Positions 8,316 through 17,030 of a DNA stretch of 26,654 bases are shown here, piece after piece. Origin of the DNA: Alphaproteobacteria bacterium (GTDB lineage Bacteria > Pseudomonadota > Alphaproteobacteria > Rhizobiales > Aestuariivirgaceae); NCBI GenBank assembly GCA_026400595.1, contig JAPLOT010000058.1:1-26654 (forward strand), in the 5' to 3' direction. Below the pieces are notes generated by a model. It saw only the letters and a list, made by a program, of their open reading frames with translations. It was not told the origin of the DNA and did no database searches. The position numbers were made by a program, and so were the translations under genes. How positions within the stretch are numbered: the stretch's first letter is position 1; the number at the start of each line of letters is the position of its first letter.

Positions 8316-9452
8316 ATGCCCCTTGCCCGCCGCCAGTTTGTCATTGCGAGCGCCTTGACCGTCCTCCTGGGCCTTACGGGATGCGATTCCCCACCGGAAC
8401 AGGCGGCCCAGGCACCTGCCGCGCCGCCGCCTGCTGTCAGCGTGGTCAAGGTGGAGGTTCAGGACCTTCGCCCTTCGGTCAGTTTCACTGGACGGGTGAC
8501 CGCGCTGGACCGCGTCGACCTGCGCGCCCGGATCGACGGCTTCCTGGAGCAGCGGAACTTTACCGAAGGCCAGGATGTGAACTCCGGCGATCTGCTCTTC
8601 GTCATCGAGAAGGCGCCATACGAGGCCCGGGTATCCTCGGCACGGGGCGCCGTCGAGACGGCCCAGGCGCGCCTGCAGCGGACGGAGATCGAATATGAAC
8701 GTCAAGCCACGCTTGTGAAGAAGGACGTGGCTGCCCGATCGAAGCTGGATGACGCCACGGCCGCCTGCGACGAGGCGCGGGGCGACCTCAACCGGCTCAA
8801 GGCTGAACAGCAGCAGGCTGAACTGCAGTTGAGCTATACCGACATCCGCGCGCCGATTTCCGGTCGCATCGGACGATCGCTGATCTCGCACGGCAACTTC
8901 GTGAGCCCCTCGAGCGGAACGCTGGCCACCATCGTGAGCCAGGATCCGATCGACGTGGTCTTTCCGATCAGCCAGCGCGAGATCCTGAAATTCCGCGAGG
9001 AAAGCGGCGGCGCCGGCAAGGCCGAGGATCTCGCCGTCTACCTCCAGTTCGGCAAGGGCGATCGCTATTCCCATACCGGACGGATCAACTTCATGGACGT
9101 GTCGGTCAATGCCGGCACCGACACGGTCGAAATGCGGGCCAGTTTTCCCAATCCCGAGCGCCTGCTGGTCGATGGCCAGCTGGTGACGGCGGTGGTCGAA
9201 TCCGACAAACCGCAGCCTTCGCTGGTAGTGCCGCAGGTGGCCATCCAGATCGACCAGACCGGCCCCTTTGTCCTGGTGGTGAATTCCGAGAACAAGATCG
9301 AGGTGCGGAGGATAGAGCCCGGAGTCTCTGCGGGCATGCTGCTGGTTATCAAAAGGGGACTGCAGGCCGGCGATCTCGTCGTCACCGAAGGCGTCCAGAA
9401 GGTCAGGCCGGGTCAGGTCGTGCAGGCCACCGTCATTACGCCGGAGGCCTGA
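8316..9452 (+). CDS. RND efflux periplasmic adaptor (membrane fusion lipoprotein)
   Basis: The 378-residue product resembles the AcrA/MexA family. It has a lipoprotein signal with lipobox LTGC (lipidated Cys23), a first lipoyl half (VDLRARIDGFLEQRNFTEGQ), an alpha-helical hairpin rich in Gln, Glu and Ala (roughly residues 100-170), a second lipoyl half with YTDIRAPISGRIGRS, and a beta-barrel and membrane-proximal domain. It would connect the inner-membrane pump to a TolC-like channel; no channel gene occurs in the window. The pump gene begins 3 bp after its stop, with GGAGG upstream, so the two genes are co-transcribed. Confidence 0.93.
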   Translation: MPLARRQFVIASALTVLLGLTGCDSPPEQAAQAPAAPPPAVSVVKVEVQDLRPSVSFTGRVTALDRVDLRARIDGFLEQRNFTEGQDVNSGDLLFVIEKAPYEARVSSARGAVETAQARLQRTEIEYERQATLVKKDVAARSKLDDATAACDEARGDLNRLKAEQQQAELQLSYTDIRAPISGRIGRSLISHGNFVSPSSGTLATIVSQDPIDVVFPISQREILKFREESGGAGKAEDLAVYLQFGKGDRYSHTGRINFMDVSVNAGTDTVEMRASFPNPERLLVDGQLVTAVVESDKPQPSLVVPQVAIQIDQTGPFVLVVNSENKIEVRRIEPGVSAGMLLVIKRGLQAGDLVVTEGVQKVRPGQVVQATVITPEA

Positions 9453-9455
9453 TCC

Positions 9456-12400
9456 ATGTTCTCCGGGATCTTCATCGACCGGCCGCGCCTTGCGGTGGTC
9501 ATCTCGCTGGTCATCACCATCGCGGGCCTTGTGGCCATGCAGCAGATCCCGGTGGCGCAGTTCCCCAACATCGTGCCGCCGCAGGTTTCGGTCACGGCCT
9601 CCTATGCCGGCGCCAGCGCCGAAGTTGTCGAGGCAGCCGTGGGCCAGCCGCTCGAGTCCCGCGTCGTCGGCGTCGACAACATGATCTACATGAAGTCGAC
9701 CAGCGGCAATGACGGCAGCTATGCGCTCACCATCACCTTTGCGGTGGGCACCAATCCTGACCTCAACACGGTGAATGTGCAGAACCGGGTCAGCCTGGCC
9801 GAGGCGCAGCTGCCGCAGGAAGTGCGCAGCCAGGGGATCCAGGTAACCAAGAAGTCATCCGCCATCCTGCAGCTGATCGCCTTTACCTCGAGCGAGGAGT
9901 CGCACGACCAGCTCTTCCTCTCGAACTATGCGACCATCAATGTCATCGACCGGCTGAAGCGCGTACCGGGCGTGGGCGACGTGCAGCTGCTGACCCCCTC
10001 GGACTACAGCATGCGCATATGGGTCGACCCGCAGCGGCTGGCCGATTTCGGCATGACGCCTGCCGACATCATCAGTGCGCTGCGGGCGCAGAACATCCAG
10101 GCCGCCATCGGCCGCATCGGATCCCAGCCGGCGCTGCCCGACCAGCGCTTCCAGCTGACCGTGCAGACGCAGGGCCGGCTGAGTTCGGTGGAAGAGTTCG
10201 GCAATGTCGTGGTGCGGGCCGATCCGGGCGGCTCGTTCGTTCGCGTGCGCGACGTGGCCCGCGTCGAGCTGGCGGCGCGGCTCTCCGAGCAGCAGGGCCG
10301 CCAGGATGGCACTCCGGCCGCGGTGATCGGCATCTACCAGGCGCCGGGCGGCAATGCCATCGCCAGCGCCGAAGCCGTGCGCGGCTTGCTGGAAGAGGCG
10401 AAGAAGCAGTTCCCGGAGGGCATGGACTACAAGATCACCTATGACACGACCGTCTTCGTCGCCGAGAGCATTCACGAGGTGATCAAGACCTTGGTCGAGG
10501 CCTTCGCGCTTGTCGTCATCGTGGTCTTCATCTTCCTCGGCTCGCTGCGCGCCACCATCATTCCCCTGATCGCCGTGCCCGTCTCTCTGGTCGGCACCTG
10601 CCATCGTGGTGGTGGAGGCGGTCGAGGCGAAGATGGAAGCGGATCACGCGCTCACCCCGGCCGAAGCCGCGCGGCTTGCAATGGGCGAGATCACAGCGCC
10701 CATCATTGCCATCACGCTGGTGCTGATGTCGGTTTTCGTGCCGGTGGCCTTCATTCCGGGCATTTCGGGCGAGCTGTTCCGGCAGTTTGCCGTGGTGGTC
10801 ACCGTTTCGATGATCATCTCGGCCATCAACGCCCTGACCCTGTCGCCTGCGCTCTGCGGCGTTCTTCTCAAAGGCAGTCACGGGCCCAAGCGCTTCCCGA
10901 TGCGGCAGATCATGTCGGGCATCAATCTGGCGCGCGACGGCTATGCCGCCGTGGTCAAGCGGCTGGTGCGGATCGCCATCCTCGCCGTCGTGGCGCTGGC
11001 AGTCATGATTCCCGCGACCGGCTGGTTGTTCAAGACGACGCCGACCGGCTTCCTTCCATCTGAGGACCAGGGCGCGATTTTCGGCGAAGTGATCCTGCCC
11101 GAGGGTTCGTCCGTGAACCTCACCAACGAAGTGACGCGCCAGGTCGAGGACGTGGTGCGCCAGACGCCCGGCGTCGATGGCATCATGTCGGTGGTGGGCT
11201 ACAGCATGCTGGACGGTCAGGTGAAGTCCAATGCCGCCCTGCTGGTGCTGACGCTGAAGCCTTTCGCCGACCGCAAGGATCCCTCGCTCTCGGCCGAAGC
11301 CCTGATCGGCAGGCTTTCCATCCAGGGCCAGCAGATCCGGCGTGCCAACGTGATCTTCTACAATCTTCCTCCGATCATCGGCCTCGGCAATGGCAGCGGC
11401 TTCGAGTATCAGCTGCTGAGCATGACCGGCGCACCTGCCGCCGACATCGCGGCAGTGGCCCGCGGGCTCGTCTTCGCCTCCAACCAGAATCCGGTGCTGC
11501 AACGCGTCTTCACGACCTTTTCGGCCAGCACACCGCAGCTCTGGCTCGACATCGACCGCGACAAGGTGCAGACGCTGGGTATCCAGGTCTCCGATGTCTT
11601 CAGCACGCTGCAGGCGGTGCTTGGCAGTGCCTATGTGAATGACTTCAACCTGTTTGGCCGAACGTGGCAGGTTGTTGTGCAGGGCGAGGCGTCGGACCGC
11701 AGCAAGATCGACGACATCTACCGGATCAACGTGCGCAACAACAAGGGCGAGATGGTGCCGGTCCGCGCCTTTGCCGAGGCCAGCCTGATCCTCGGTCCGC
11801 AGTCGCTGATCCGCTTCAACAACCTGCGCAGCGCGACCATCAATGGCGGGCCGGCGCCCGGTTACAGTTCCGGCGAGGCGATCGCCGCGATGGAACAGAC
11901 ATCGGCCGCCGCGCTGCCCCAGGGCTACAGCTACGAGTGGACCGGTACCGCGCTGCAGGAGAAGGAAGCCAGCGGCAAGACCGCCATCATCCTGGGCCTG
12001 GCCCTGCTTTTCGCCTATCTCTTCCTCGTCGGCCTCTACGAGAGCTGGACCATCCCCATCGCAGTGCTGCTCTCGGTGACGGCCGGCATCATGGGTTCGA
12101 TGCTGGCGCTGAAATGGTCGGGGCTCGACAACAATCTCTATGCCCAGATCGGGCTCGTGGTGCTGATCGCGCTTGCCGCAAAGAACGGCATCCTCATCGT
12201 GGAATTTGCCATGGAGCGCCGGCGCCAGGGACTCGGCATCGCCGAGGCTGCAACCGAGGGCGCCAAAGAACGCTTCCGCGCCGTGATGATGACGAGCTTC
12301 GCCTTCATCGCGGGTCTTGTGCCGCTGGTGATCGCCGAAGGTGCCGGCATGCTGAGCCGCCGTGGCGTCGGCACCGCCGTCTTCGGTGGCATGCTGGCCG

Positions 12401-12519
12401 CCGCACTGGTCGGCATCTTCCTTATCCCGCTGCTTTATGTCGTCTTCCAGTGGATGCGGGAGAAGGTGAAGGGAAAACCCAATGCACCCGCCACCGTGGT
12501 GGAAGCCGTGGCGCCATGA
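9456..12519 (+). pseudogene. RND multidrug-type efflux pump (AcrB-like) with internal frameshifting deletion
   Basis: This is an HAE1-type RND pump in two frames. Frame one runs from the ATG at 9456 (MFSGIFIDRPRLAVVISL) and matches AcrB-like sequence to VPVSLVGT, about 381 residues; it then reads into nonsense to a stop at 11063. The homologous sequence resumes in another frame at about 10600 (AIVVVEAVEAKMEAD) and continues to 12519 with TM10 AAKNGILIVEFA and a normal C-terminus. About 29 codons, equivalent to AcrB residues 380-408, are missing; 86 bp fits best, since 381 + 29 + 639 gives AcrB's 1049 residues. The lost part includes TM4 with the proton-relay Asp pair (AcrB D407/D408). It would not be functional as written; an assembly error is a live alternative. 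Confidence 0.9.
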
Positions 12520-14563
12520 CGACGCCCAACCGCTGGAAGCGCTATGCCGATTGGGATCAGCGGCCGCTACGGCTCGATCGCTTCGCGGCGGAAGACGCAG
12601 CCAACGGCTTCAGCGCCTTCTCCAGCCCTGCGGATCCGAAGCCCGGACTTGAGGTCAGCGGCGGCAAGGTCGTCTCGCTCGACGGCGTCCTCGAACATGA
12701 CTTCGACATGATCGACCGGTTCATCGCGCGCCACCACATCGACGTGGCAATGGCACCCGAGGCCATGGCGATGGACTCCGCACAGCTGGCCCGCATGCTG
12801 GTCGACATGAATGTGCCGCGCGAGGACCTCGTCCGTCTCGCGCATGGCATGACCCCGGCCAAGCTCGCCCAAGTGGTGTCCCATCTCAACGCTCTCGAAA
12901 TCGCCTTTGCCTATTCCAAGATGCGGGCGCGCCGCACGCCCGGCAACCAGGCGCATGTCACAAACGCCAAGGACGACCCGCTGCAGCTGGCAGCCGACGC
13001 GGCAACCGCAGTGGCCTTCGGCTTCGACGAGATCGAAACCACCATGCGGGTGTCGCGCAATGCCTGGTCCAACGCGCTGGCCTGCGCGGTGGGTGGCGCC
13101 GTCGGACGGTGGGGCACCTTGTTCCAGTGTTCCAGCGAGGAAGCCGAGGAACTGCGAATCGGAATGGCTGGCTTTACCTCCTATGCGGAAACCGTGTCCG
13201 TCTACGGCACCGAGAAGACCTTCATCGACGGCGACGACACGCCCTGGTCCAAGGCATTTCTTGCCGCGGCCTACGCCTCGCGCGGCATCAAGATGCGCTG
13301 CACATCGGGTGCTGGCTCCGAGTTGCTGATGGGATTCCATGAATCCAAGTCGCTGCTCTATCTCGAGGCGCGCTGCCTGTGCCTGCAGCGTGGCATGGGC
13401 GTGCAGGGTACCCAGAACGGCGGCATCGATGGCGCGCCGCTCTCAATGGCGAAGAGCTGGAGGACTATCTGGTGCTGCAGCGCGACTTCGAGGCCGATGG
13501 CGGGCTGACGCCGCTGCCGGAGGAACGGGCGCTGGACCTGCGCATGCAGGCCATTGCGGCCGTGTCAGCGGTCTTCGAGGAACTGGAGCTGGCGCAGCCG
13601 ACGACCGAGATGAAGCAGAGCGTGGCCGTGGCTTCGGGATCGGACGAGACCCGCAGTTTCAGCCCGCGCGACGTGAGCTTCATCAGCGAGGCGATCAAGG
13701 ACCGCGGTATCAGTGTGATCGACGTGATCAAGGCGCTCGCCCGGCGCGGTTTCCGCGAAGAGGCAGAGAACCTGCTCAATGTCGTGAAGCTCCGGGTTTC
13801 GGGCGACTACCTGCAGACCTCGGCGATGATCCGCGACGGCAAGGTCATCAGTGCGGTGAATGATCCCAACACCTATCTCGGTCCCGGCACCGGCTATCGG
13901 GTGACCGAGGAGCGGCGCCAGCAGCTGAACGCCATCCGCGACGTGCTCGACCAGAAGGAGGTACTGCGCTCGGAGGCGATGCACGAGAAGGAAGAGGCCC
14001 GGCGCATCCGGTATCGCAGTCTGGGCGCGGCCCTGCCCGGGACAGCGCCCGGCGATATCGTGATCGGCATCAGCCCGGCCTTCGGCCTGAAGCTGTTCCA
14101 GACCACAGCAGGCCACCGCCTGTCGGACGTCCTGCATGAGATCATGTCGGCGATCCGCGCGCGGGGGCTGACGCCACGGGTGGTACGCTTCCTGCACACT
14201 GCTGATACGTCCTTCCTTGGACTCTCCGCCGCCCGGCTGGCCGGCAGCGGCATCGGCATCGGGCTGCAGGCCAAGGGTACCGCCGTCATCCACAGCAAGG
14301 ATCGGCTGCCGCACAACAATCTCGAACTCTTCTCCAACGCACCGATCACGCAGCTCGCCCATTACCGTGGGCTCGGCGCCAATGCCGCGGCCTATGCGCT
14401 GGGAGAAATGCCCGAACCGGTCGTCGTGCCGCAGCGGGGCGAGGCCATGGGTTCGCGCTATCACGCGCGGGTTGCGCTGATCTATGCGATCGAGACGGGA
14501 CTCACCGCCGAGGGCGCCGCCCCGGAAGAGATCGAGGTGACATTGACGGGAGCGAAGCCATGA
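12516..14563 (+). pseudogene. B12-dependent diol/glycerol dehydratase, fused large and medium subunits, with internal deletion
   Basis: Residues 1-309 follow PduC-type large subunits: HFIARHH-like N-terminal region, RRTPGNQAHVTN (His147, equivalent to H143), FDEIETT (Glu174), SYAETVSVYGTE (Glu225), GDDTPWSKAFL, and VQGTQNG (Gln300, equivalent to Q296). At about 13442-13445 the frame shifts and homology resumes at NGEELEDYLVLQRD; about 65-75 codons are lost, including the positions of Asp335 and Ser362 (Klebsiella numbering). The large-subunit C-terminus then runs without a stop into a medium subunit (IVIGISPAFGL, GSGIGIGLQAKGTAVIH, NNLELF), so PduC- and PduD-like parts are fused. The ATG overlaps the pump stop (ATGA). 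The reaction is coenzyme-B12 radical dehydration of 1,2-diols or glycerol to aldehydes. The gene is broken as written. Confidence 0.88.
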
Positions 14564-14979
14564 CACTGAGCCGAAGCGACTATCCGCTTGCCGAGACCCA
14601 GCCCGAGCGGATACGGGGGAAGCGCGGCCTGTGCTTGACCGACATCACTCTCGATGCCGTGATGGCGGGCGATGTCACAATGGAAGATCTCCGCATCACG
14701 CCCCAGGCGTTGAGGGCCCAGGCGGACATCGCGCGGGATGCGGGGCGGCCGACACTGGCCCTCAACTTCGAACGTGCGGCTGAACTCGTCGATGTGCCCC
14801 AGGACTTCATCATGCAGGTCTATGAGCTGCTGCGACCTGGCCGTGCACGGTCCAGGGCGCAGCTCCTGGACGCCGCCGCGACCCTTCGCCGGGATTATGG
14901 CGCCGGGCGCATGGCCGCCTTCGTGGAGGAGGCCGCTTACGCTTATGAGGACCGCGGACTTTTCACCTATCGCTTCTGA
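14560..14979 (+). CDS. Diol/glycerol dehydratase small subunit (PduE-like)
   Basis: The 139-residue product has the small-subunit hallmarks: SDYPLAETQPERIRGKRG near the start (YPL...P), LTDITLDAVMAGDVTMEDLR, ITPQALRAQADIARDAGR, LALNFERAAELVDVP, and a Tyr/Leu-Arg-Pro segment YELLRPGRA before the C-terminal helices. It overlaps the fused large/medium gene by 4 bp (ATGA), consistent with stoichiometric assembly of the heterohexameric enzyme. It is intact. The substrate cannot be told from this subunit. Confidence 0.9.
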   Translation: MTLSRSDYPLAETQPERIRGKRGLCLTDITLDAVMAGDVTMEDLRITPQALRAQADIARDAGRPTLALNFERAAELVDVPQDFIMQVYELLRPGRARSRAQLLDAAATLRRDYGAGRMAAFVEEAAYAYEDRGLFTYRF

Positions 14980-14988
14980 GGATTGCCG

Positions 14989-15693
14989 ATGAGCTGGAAG
15001 ACCAAGTACCGTTCTCTCTACTACATGGGCGCGCCGGAACCGGACGATCCCGTGCTCGATCCCAAGGATACCGCGCTGCTCGTCATCGATGTCCAGAATA
15101 CCTACCTTGAGCGCCCGGACCGGTCCCGGCTCTCGCCGGAAGATCAGCGCCGCTACGATCACTGGACGCCGTTCCATGATCGCATGCGGACGTCGGTCAT
15201 TCCGAACACGGCAAGAATGCTTGACCTCGCCCGGCGCACGGGCATCGAGTGCGTCTTCGCCCGCATTGCATGCCATACGAAGGACGGGCGCGACCGTTCG
15301 CTGTCGCAGAAACTGCCGGGCTGGAACAACCTGCTGCTTCCAAAGGACGAGCAGCCCTCTCAGCTGGTGCCTGAACTTCAGCCAGTCGCGGATGAAATTG
15401 TGGTCACCAAGACGACGGATTCGGCGCTCACCGGTACCAATCTGCGCCTTATCCTGCATAACCTCGGCATCCGGACGGTGGTCTGCTGCGGCATCTTTAC
15501 CGACCAGTGCGTCTCTTCAACGGTCCGCAGCCTGGCCGATGAAAGCTATGCGGTGATCGTGCTCGACGACTGTTGTGCTGCCGCCACGGACGACCTTCAC
15601 GTCAAGGAGCTCGAGATCATCAACATGATCTACTGCCACGTCATGTCGAGTTCCGATCTTGCGCATCTCCTCGACCGGAGATCGAATTCCTGA
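14989..15693 (+). CDS. Isochorismatase-family cysteine hydrolase
   Basis: The 234-residue product of the cysteine-hydrolase fold shows the catalytic triad: Asp34 (LVIDVQN), Lys141 (VVTKTTDSALTGT) and Cys174 (GIFTDQCVSSTVR), with the usual cis-peptide region before the Cys. Family members hydrolyse amides, ureido groups or vinyl ethers (N-carbamoylsarcosine amidase, biuret hydrolase, ureidoacrylate hydrolase, nicotinamidase, isochorismatase). The specific substrate is not evident. The ATG at 14989 lies 9 bp after the small-subunit stop; a TTG at 14983 is possible but less likely. In this context it probably releases an amine, ammonia or carbamate from an imported compound (inference). Confidence 0.88.
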   Translation: MSWKTKYRSLYYMGAPEPDDPVLDPKDTALLVIDVQNTYLERPDRSRLSPEDQRRYDHWTPFHDRMRTSVIPNTARMLDLARRTGIECVFARIACHTKDGRDRSLSQKLPGWNNLLLPKDEQPSQLVPELQPVADEIVVTKTTDSALTGTNLRLILHNLGIRTVVCCGIFTDQCVSSTVRSLADESYAVIVLDDCCAAATDDLHVKELEIINMIYCHVMSSSDLAHLLDRRSNS

Positions 15694-15723
15694 GCAGAAT
15701 CGCTCTTTACTCGGATGAAATTT

Positions 15724-15767
15724 TGGTGCTGAATTCGCGACGAGCCTTCCAATTGGAAGGCGCACCA
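15724..15767. promoter_or_regulatory. Nested inverted repeat upstream of the ABC importer operon
   Basis: A perfect 18-bp palindrome, GCCTTCCAATTGGAAGGC, occupies 15744-15761. It is framed by a second, outer pair of arms, TGGTGC at 15724-15729 and GCACCA at 15762-15767. It lies 29 bp before the binding-protein ATG in the 97-bp gap after the hydrolase gene. A perfect dyad directly ahead of a transport operon is a strong candidate operator. A terminator is less likely because no T-tract follows. Confidence 0.55.
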
Positions 15768-15790
15768 GAATGATAATCAGGGAGTGAGAT

Positions 15791-16957
15791 ATGGCCAACG
15801 GCAGCAAGATGTCACGCCGCAATTTCATGCAGCAATCGGCACTCATGGCGGCAGCCTTCGCTGGCGCCGGAAGCATTCTGCCGGGCAGCGCGCAGGCGGC
15901 GCGCGAGAAGGAACTGAACATCCTGTGCTGGGAGGGCTATAACTCGGCCCAGGTGCTCGATCCGTTCCGCACCAAGACCGGAGCGACGGTCAAGGCGGAG
16001 TCGCTCACCAACGATCCGACCATGATCAACCGGCTGCGCGCCGGCGAGACGAATGTGTGGGACCTGATCAACGTCAACAATCCCTGGGCGCGCAAGGTGA
16101 TGTTTCCCGAGAAGCTGATCAAGCCGCTCGACCGCGCGAGGTTCGAACCCTTCTTCGACAAGATGATGCCGGAGTTCAAGCCACCCTATAAGTGGGCCAT
16201 GGACGATTCCGGCACGGAGCTGCTGGGCATGGCGCAGCGCTTCGGGCCCTACAGCTTCGTGGTCAACACCGACAAGGTGAGCCGTGCCACTGCAGAAGAC
16301 CAGGGCTGGAATCTTTGGAACGACGCGGCGAATGACGGCAAGTACGGCATTCTCGAGTCGGACGACTGGAACGTCTTCTGCATCTGCTGCATCGCCGGCT
16401 TCGACCCCTTCAAGACACACTCGGACGAGGAAGTGGCGAAGTTCACCGAGACTGCCAAGCGCGTATTCAAGGGCGCCAAGGTGGTGGGCGACATTGCGAC
16501 CATGAACCAGTCGCTGGTCGCTGGCGAGATTGACTTCCATCTGACGGGCGGCACCTACTCGGCCTCGCCCGCGCGCGCCGACGGTCATCCGGAAATCCGC
16601 GGCATCACGCCCAAGACAGGACCGATGGCCGGCGGCAAGGGCGGCATCTCATGGATCGAGATCACTTCAACGGTGAACAATCCGGAACTCTCGCCGCTGG
16701 CGGCGGACTTCCTCGAGTATGTCCAGTCGCCCGAGATGTCGCATACGGTGGCCTTTGCCGAAGGCACCTTCAATCCCGTATCGCAGATGGGCAATCCGGA
16801 CTGTTTCAAGCTCTTCACCAAGGAAGAACTCGATGCGATCCAGTGGGACAGTCTCGCCGAGGAAATGTCGCGCTCGGTCGAATACGACATCGTGCCGGAC
16901 TACGACAAGCTGCTCGACATCATGACGGCGGCCAAGCGCGAAGCATCAGGCGGCTGA
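15791..16957 (+). CDS. ABC importer periplasmic substrate-binding protein, polyamine (PotD) type, Tat-exported
   Basis: The 388-residue product begins with a twin-arginine signal (SRRNFM at residues 8-13, hydrophobic stretch, cleavage near AQA at 34-36), so it would be exported folded. The mature part opens LNILCWEGYNSAQVLDPF, as in PotD/PotF-like spermidine/putrescine-binding proteins, and continues with ETNVWDLINVNN, WAMDDSGTELLG and a C-terminal domain swap. It has a GGAG-type ribosome binding site 8-10 bp upstream. It is followed by an intrinsic terminator and then by the importer's ATPase and permeases. Family membership is clear; whether the ligand is a polyamine or another amine is not. 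Confidence 0.9.
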   Translation: MANGSKMSRRNFMQQSALMAAAFAGAGSILPGSAQAAREKELNILCWEGYNSAQVLDPFRTKTGATVKAESLTNDPTMINRLRAGETNVWDLINVNNPWARKVMFPEKLIKPLDRARFEPFFDKMMPEFKPPYKWAMDDSGTELLGMAQRFGPYSFVVNTDKVSRATAEDQGWNLWNDAANDGKYGILESDDWNVFCICCIAGFDPFKTHSDEEVAKFTETAKRVFKGAKVVGDIATMNQSLVAGEIDFHLTGGTYSASPARADGHPEIRGITPKTGPMAGGKGGISWIEITSTVNNPELSPLAADFLEYVQSPEMSHTVAFAEGTFNPVSQMGNPDCFKLFTKEELDAIQWDSLAEEMSRSVEYDIVPDYDKLLDIMTAAKREASGG

Positions 16958-16977
16958 TCGCGTCACCATCGACACTG

Positions 16978-17010
16978 CCCCCTGCGATCCGCTCGCAGGG
17001 GGTCGTTTTT
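16978..17010 (+). terminator. Intrinsic terminator/attenuator after the binding-protein gene
   Basis: A perfect 10-bp GC-rich stem (CCCCCTGCGA at 16978-16987, TCGCAGGGGG at 16993-17002) with a 5-nt loop is followed by TCGTTTTT. It sits between the binding-protein gene and the ATPase gene of the same importer. Partial termination here would give more binding protein than membrane components, a common arrangement for ABC importers. Confidence 0.85.
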
Positions 17011-17030
17011 GCGGAGAGTGCCAGGACCCG

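Noticed and set aside
10593..10606. Programmed ribosomal frameshift in the RND pump
   Set aside because: There is no slippery sequence, and about 29 conserved codons are absent, which a frameshift cannot restore.
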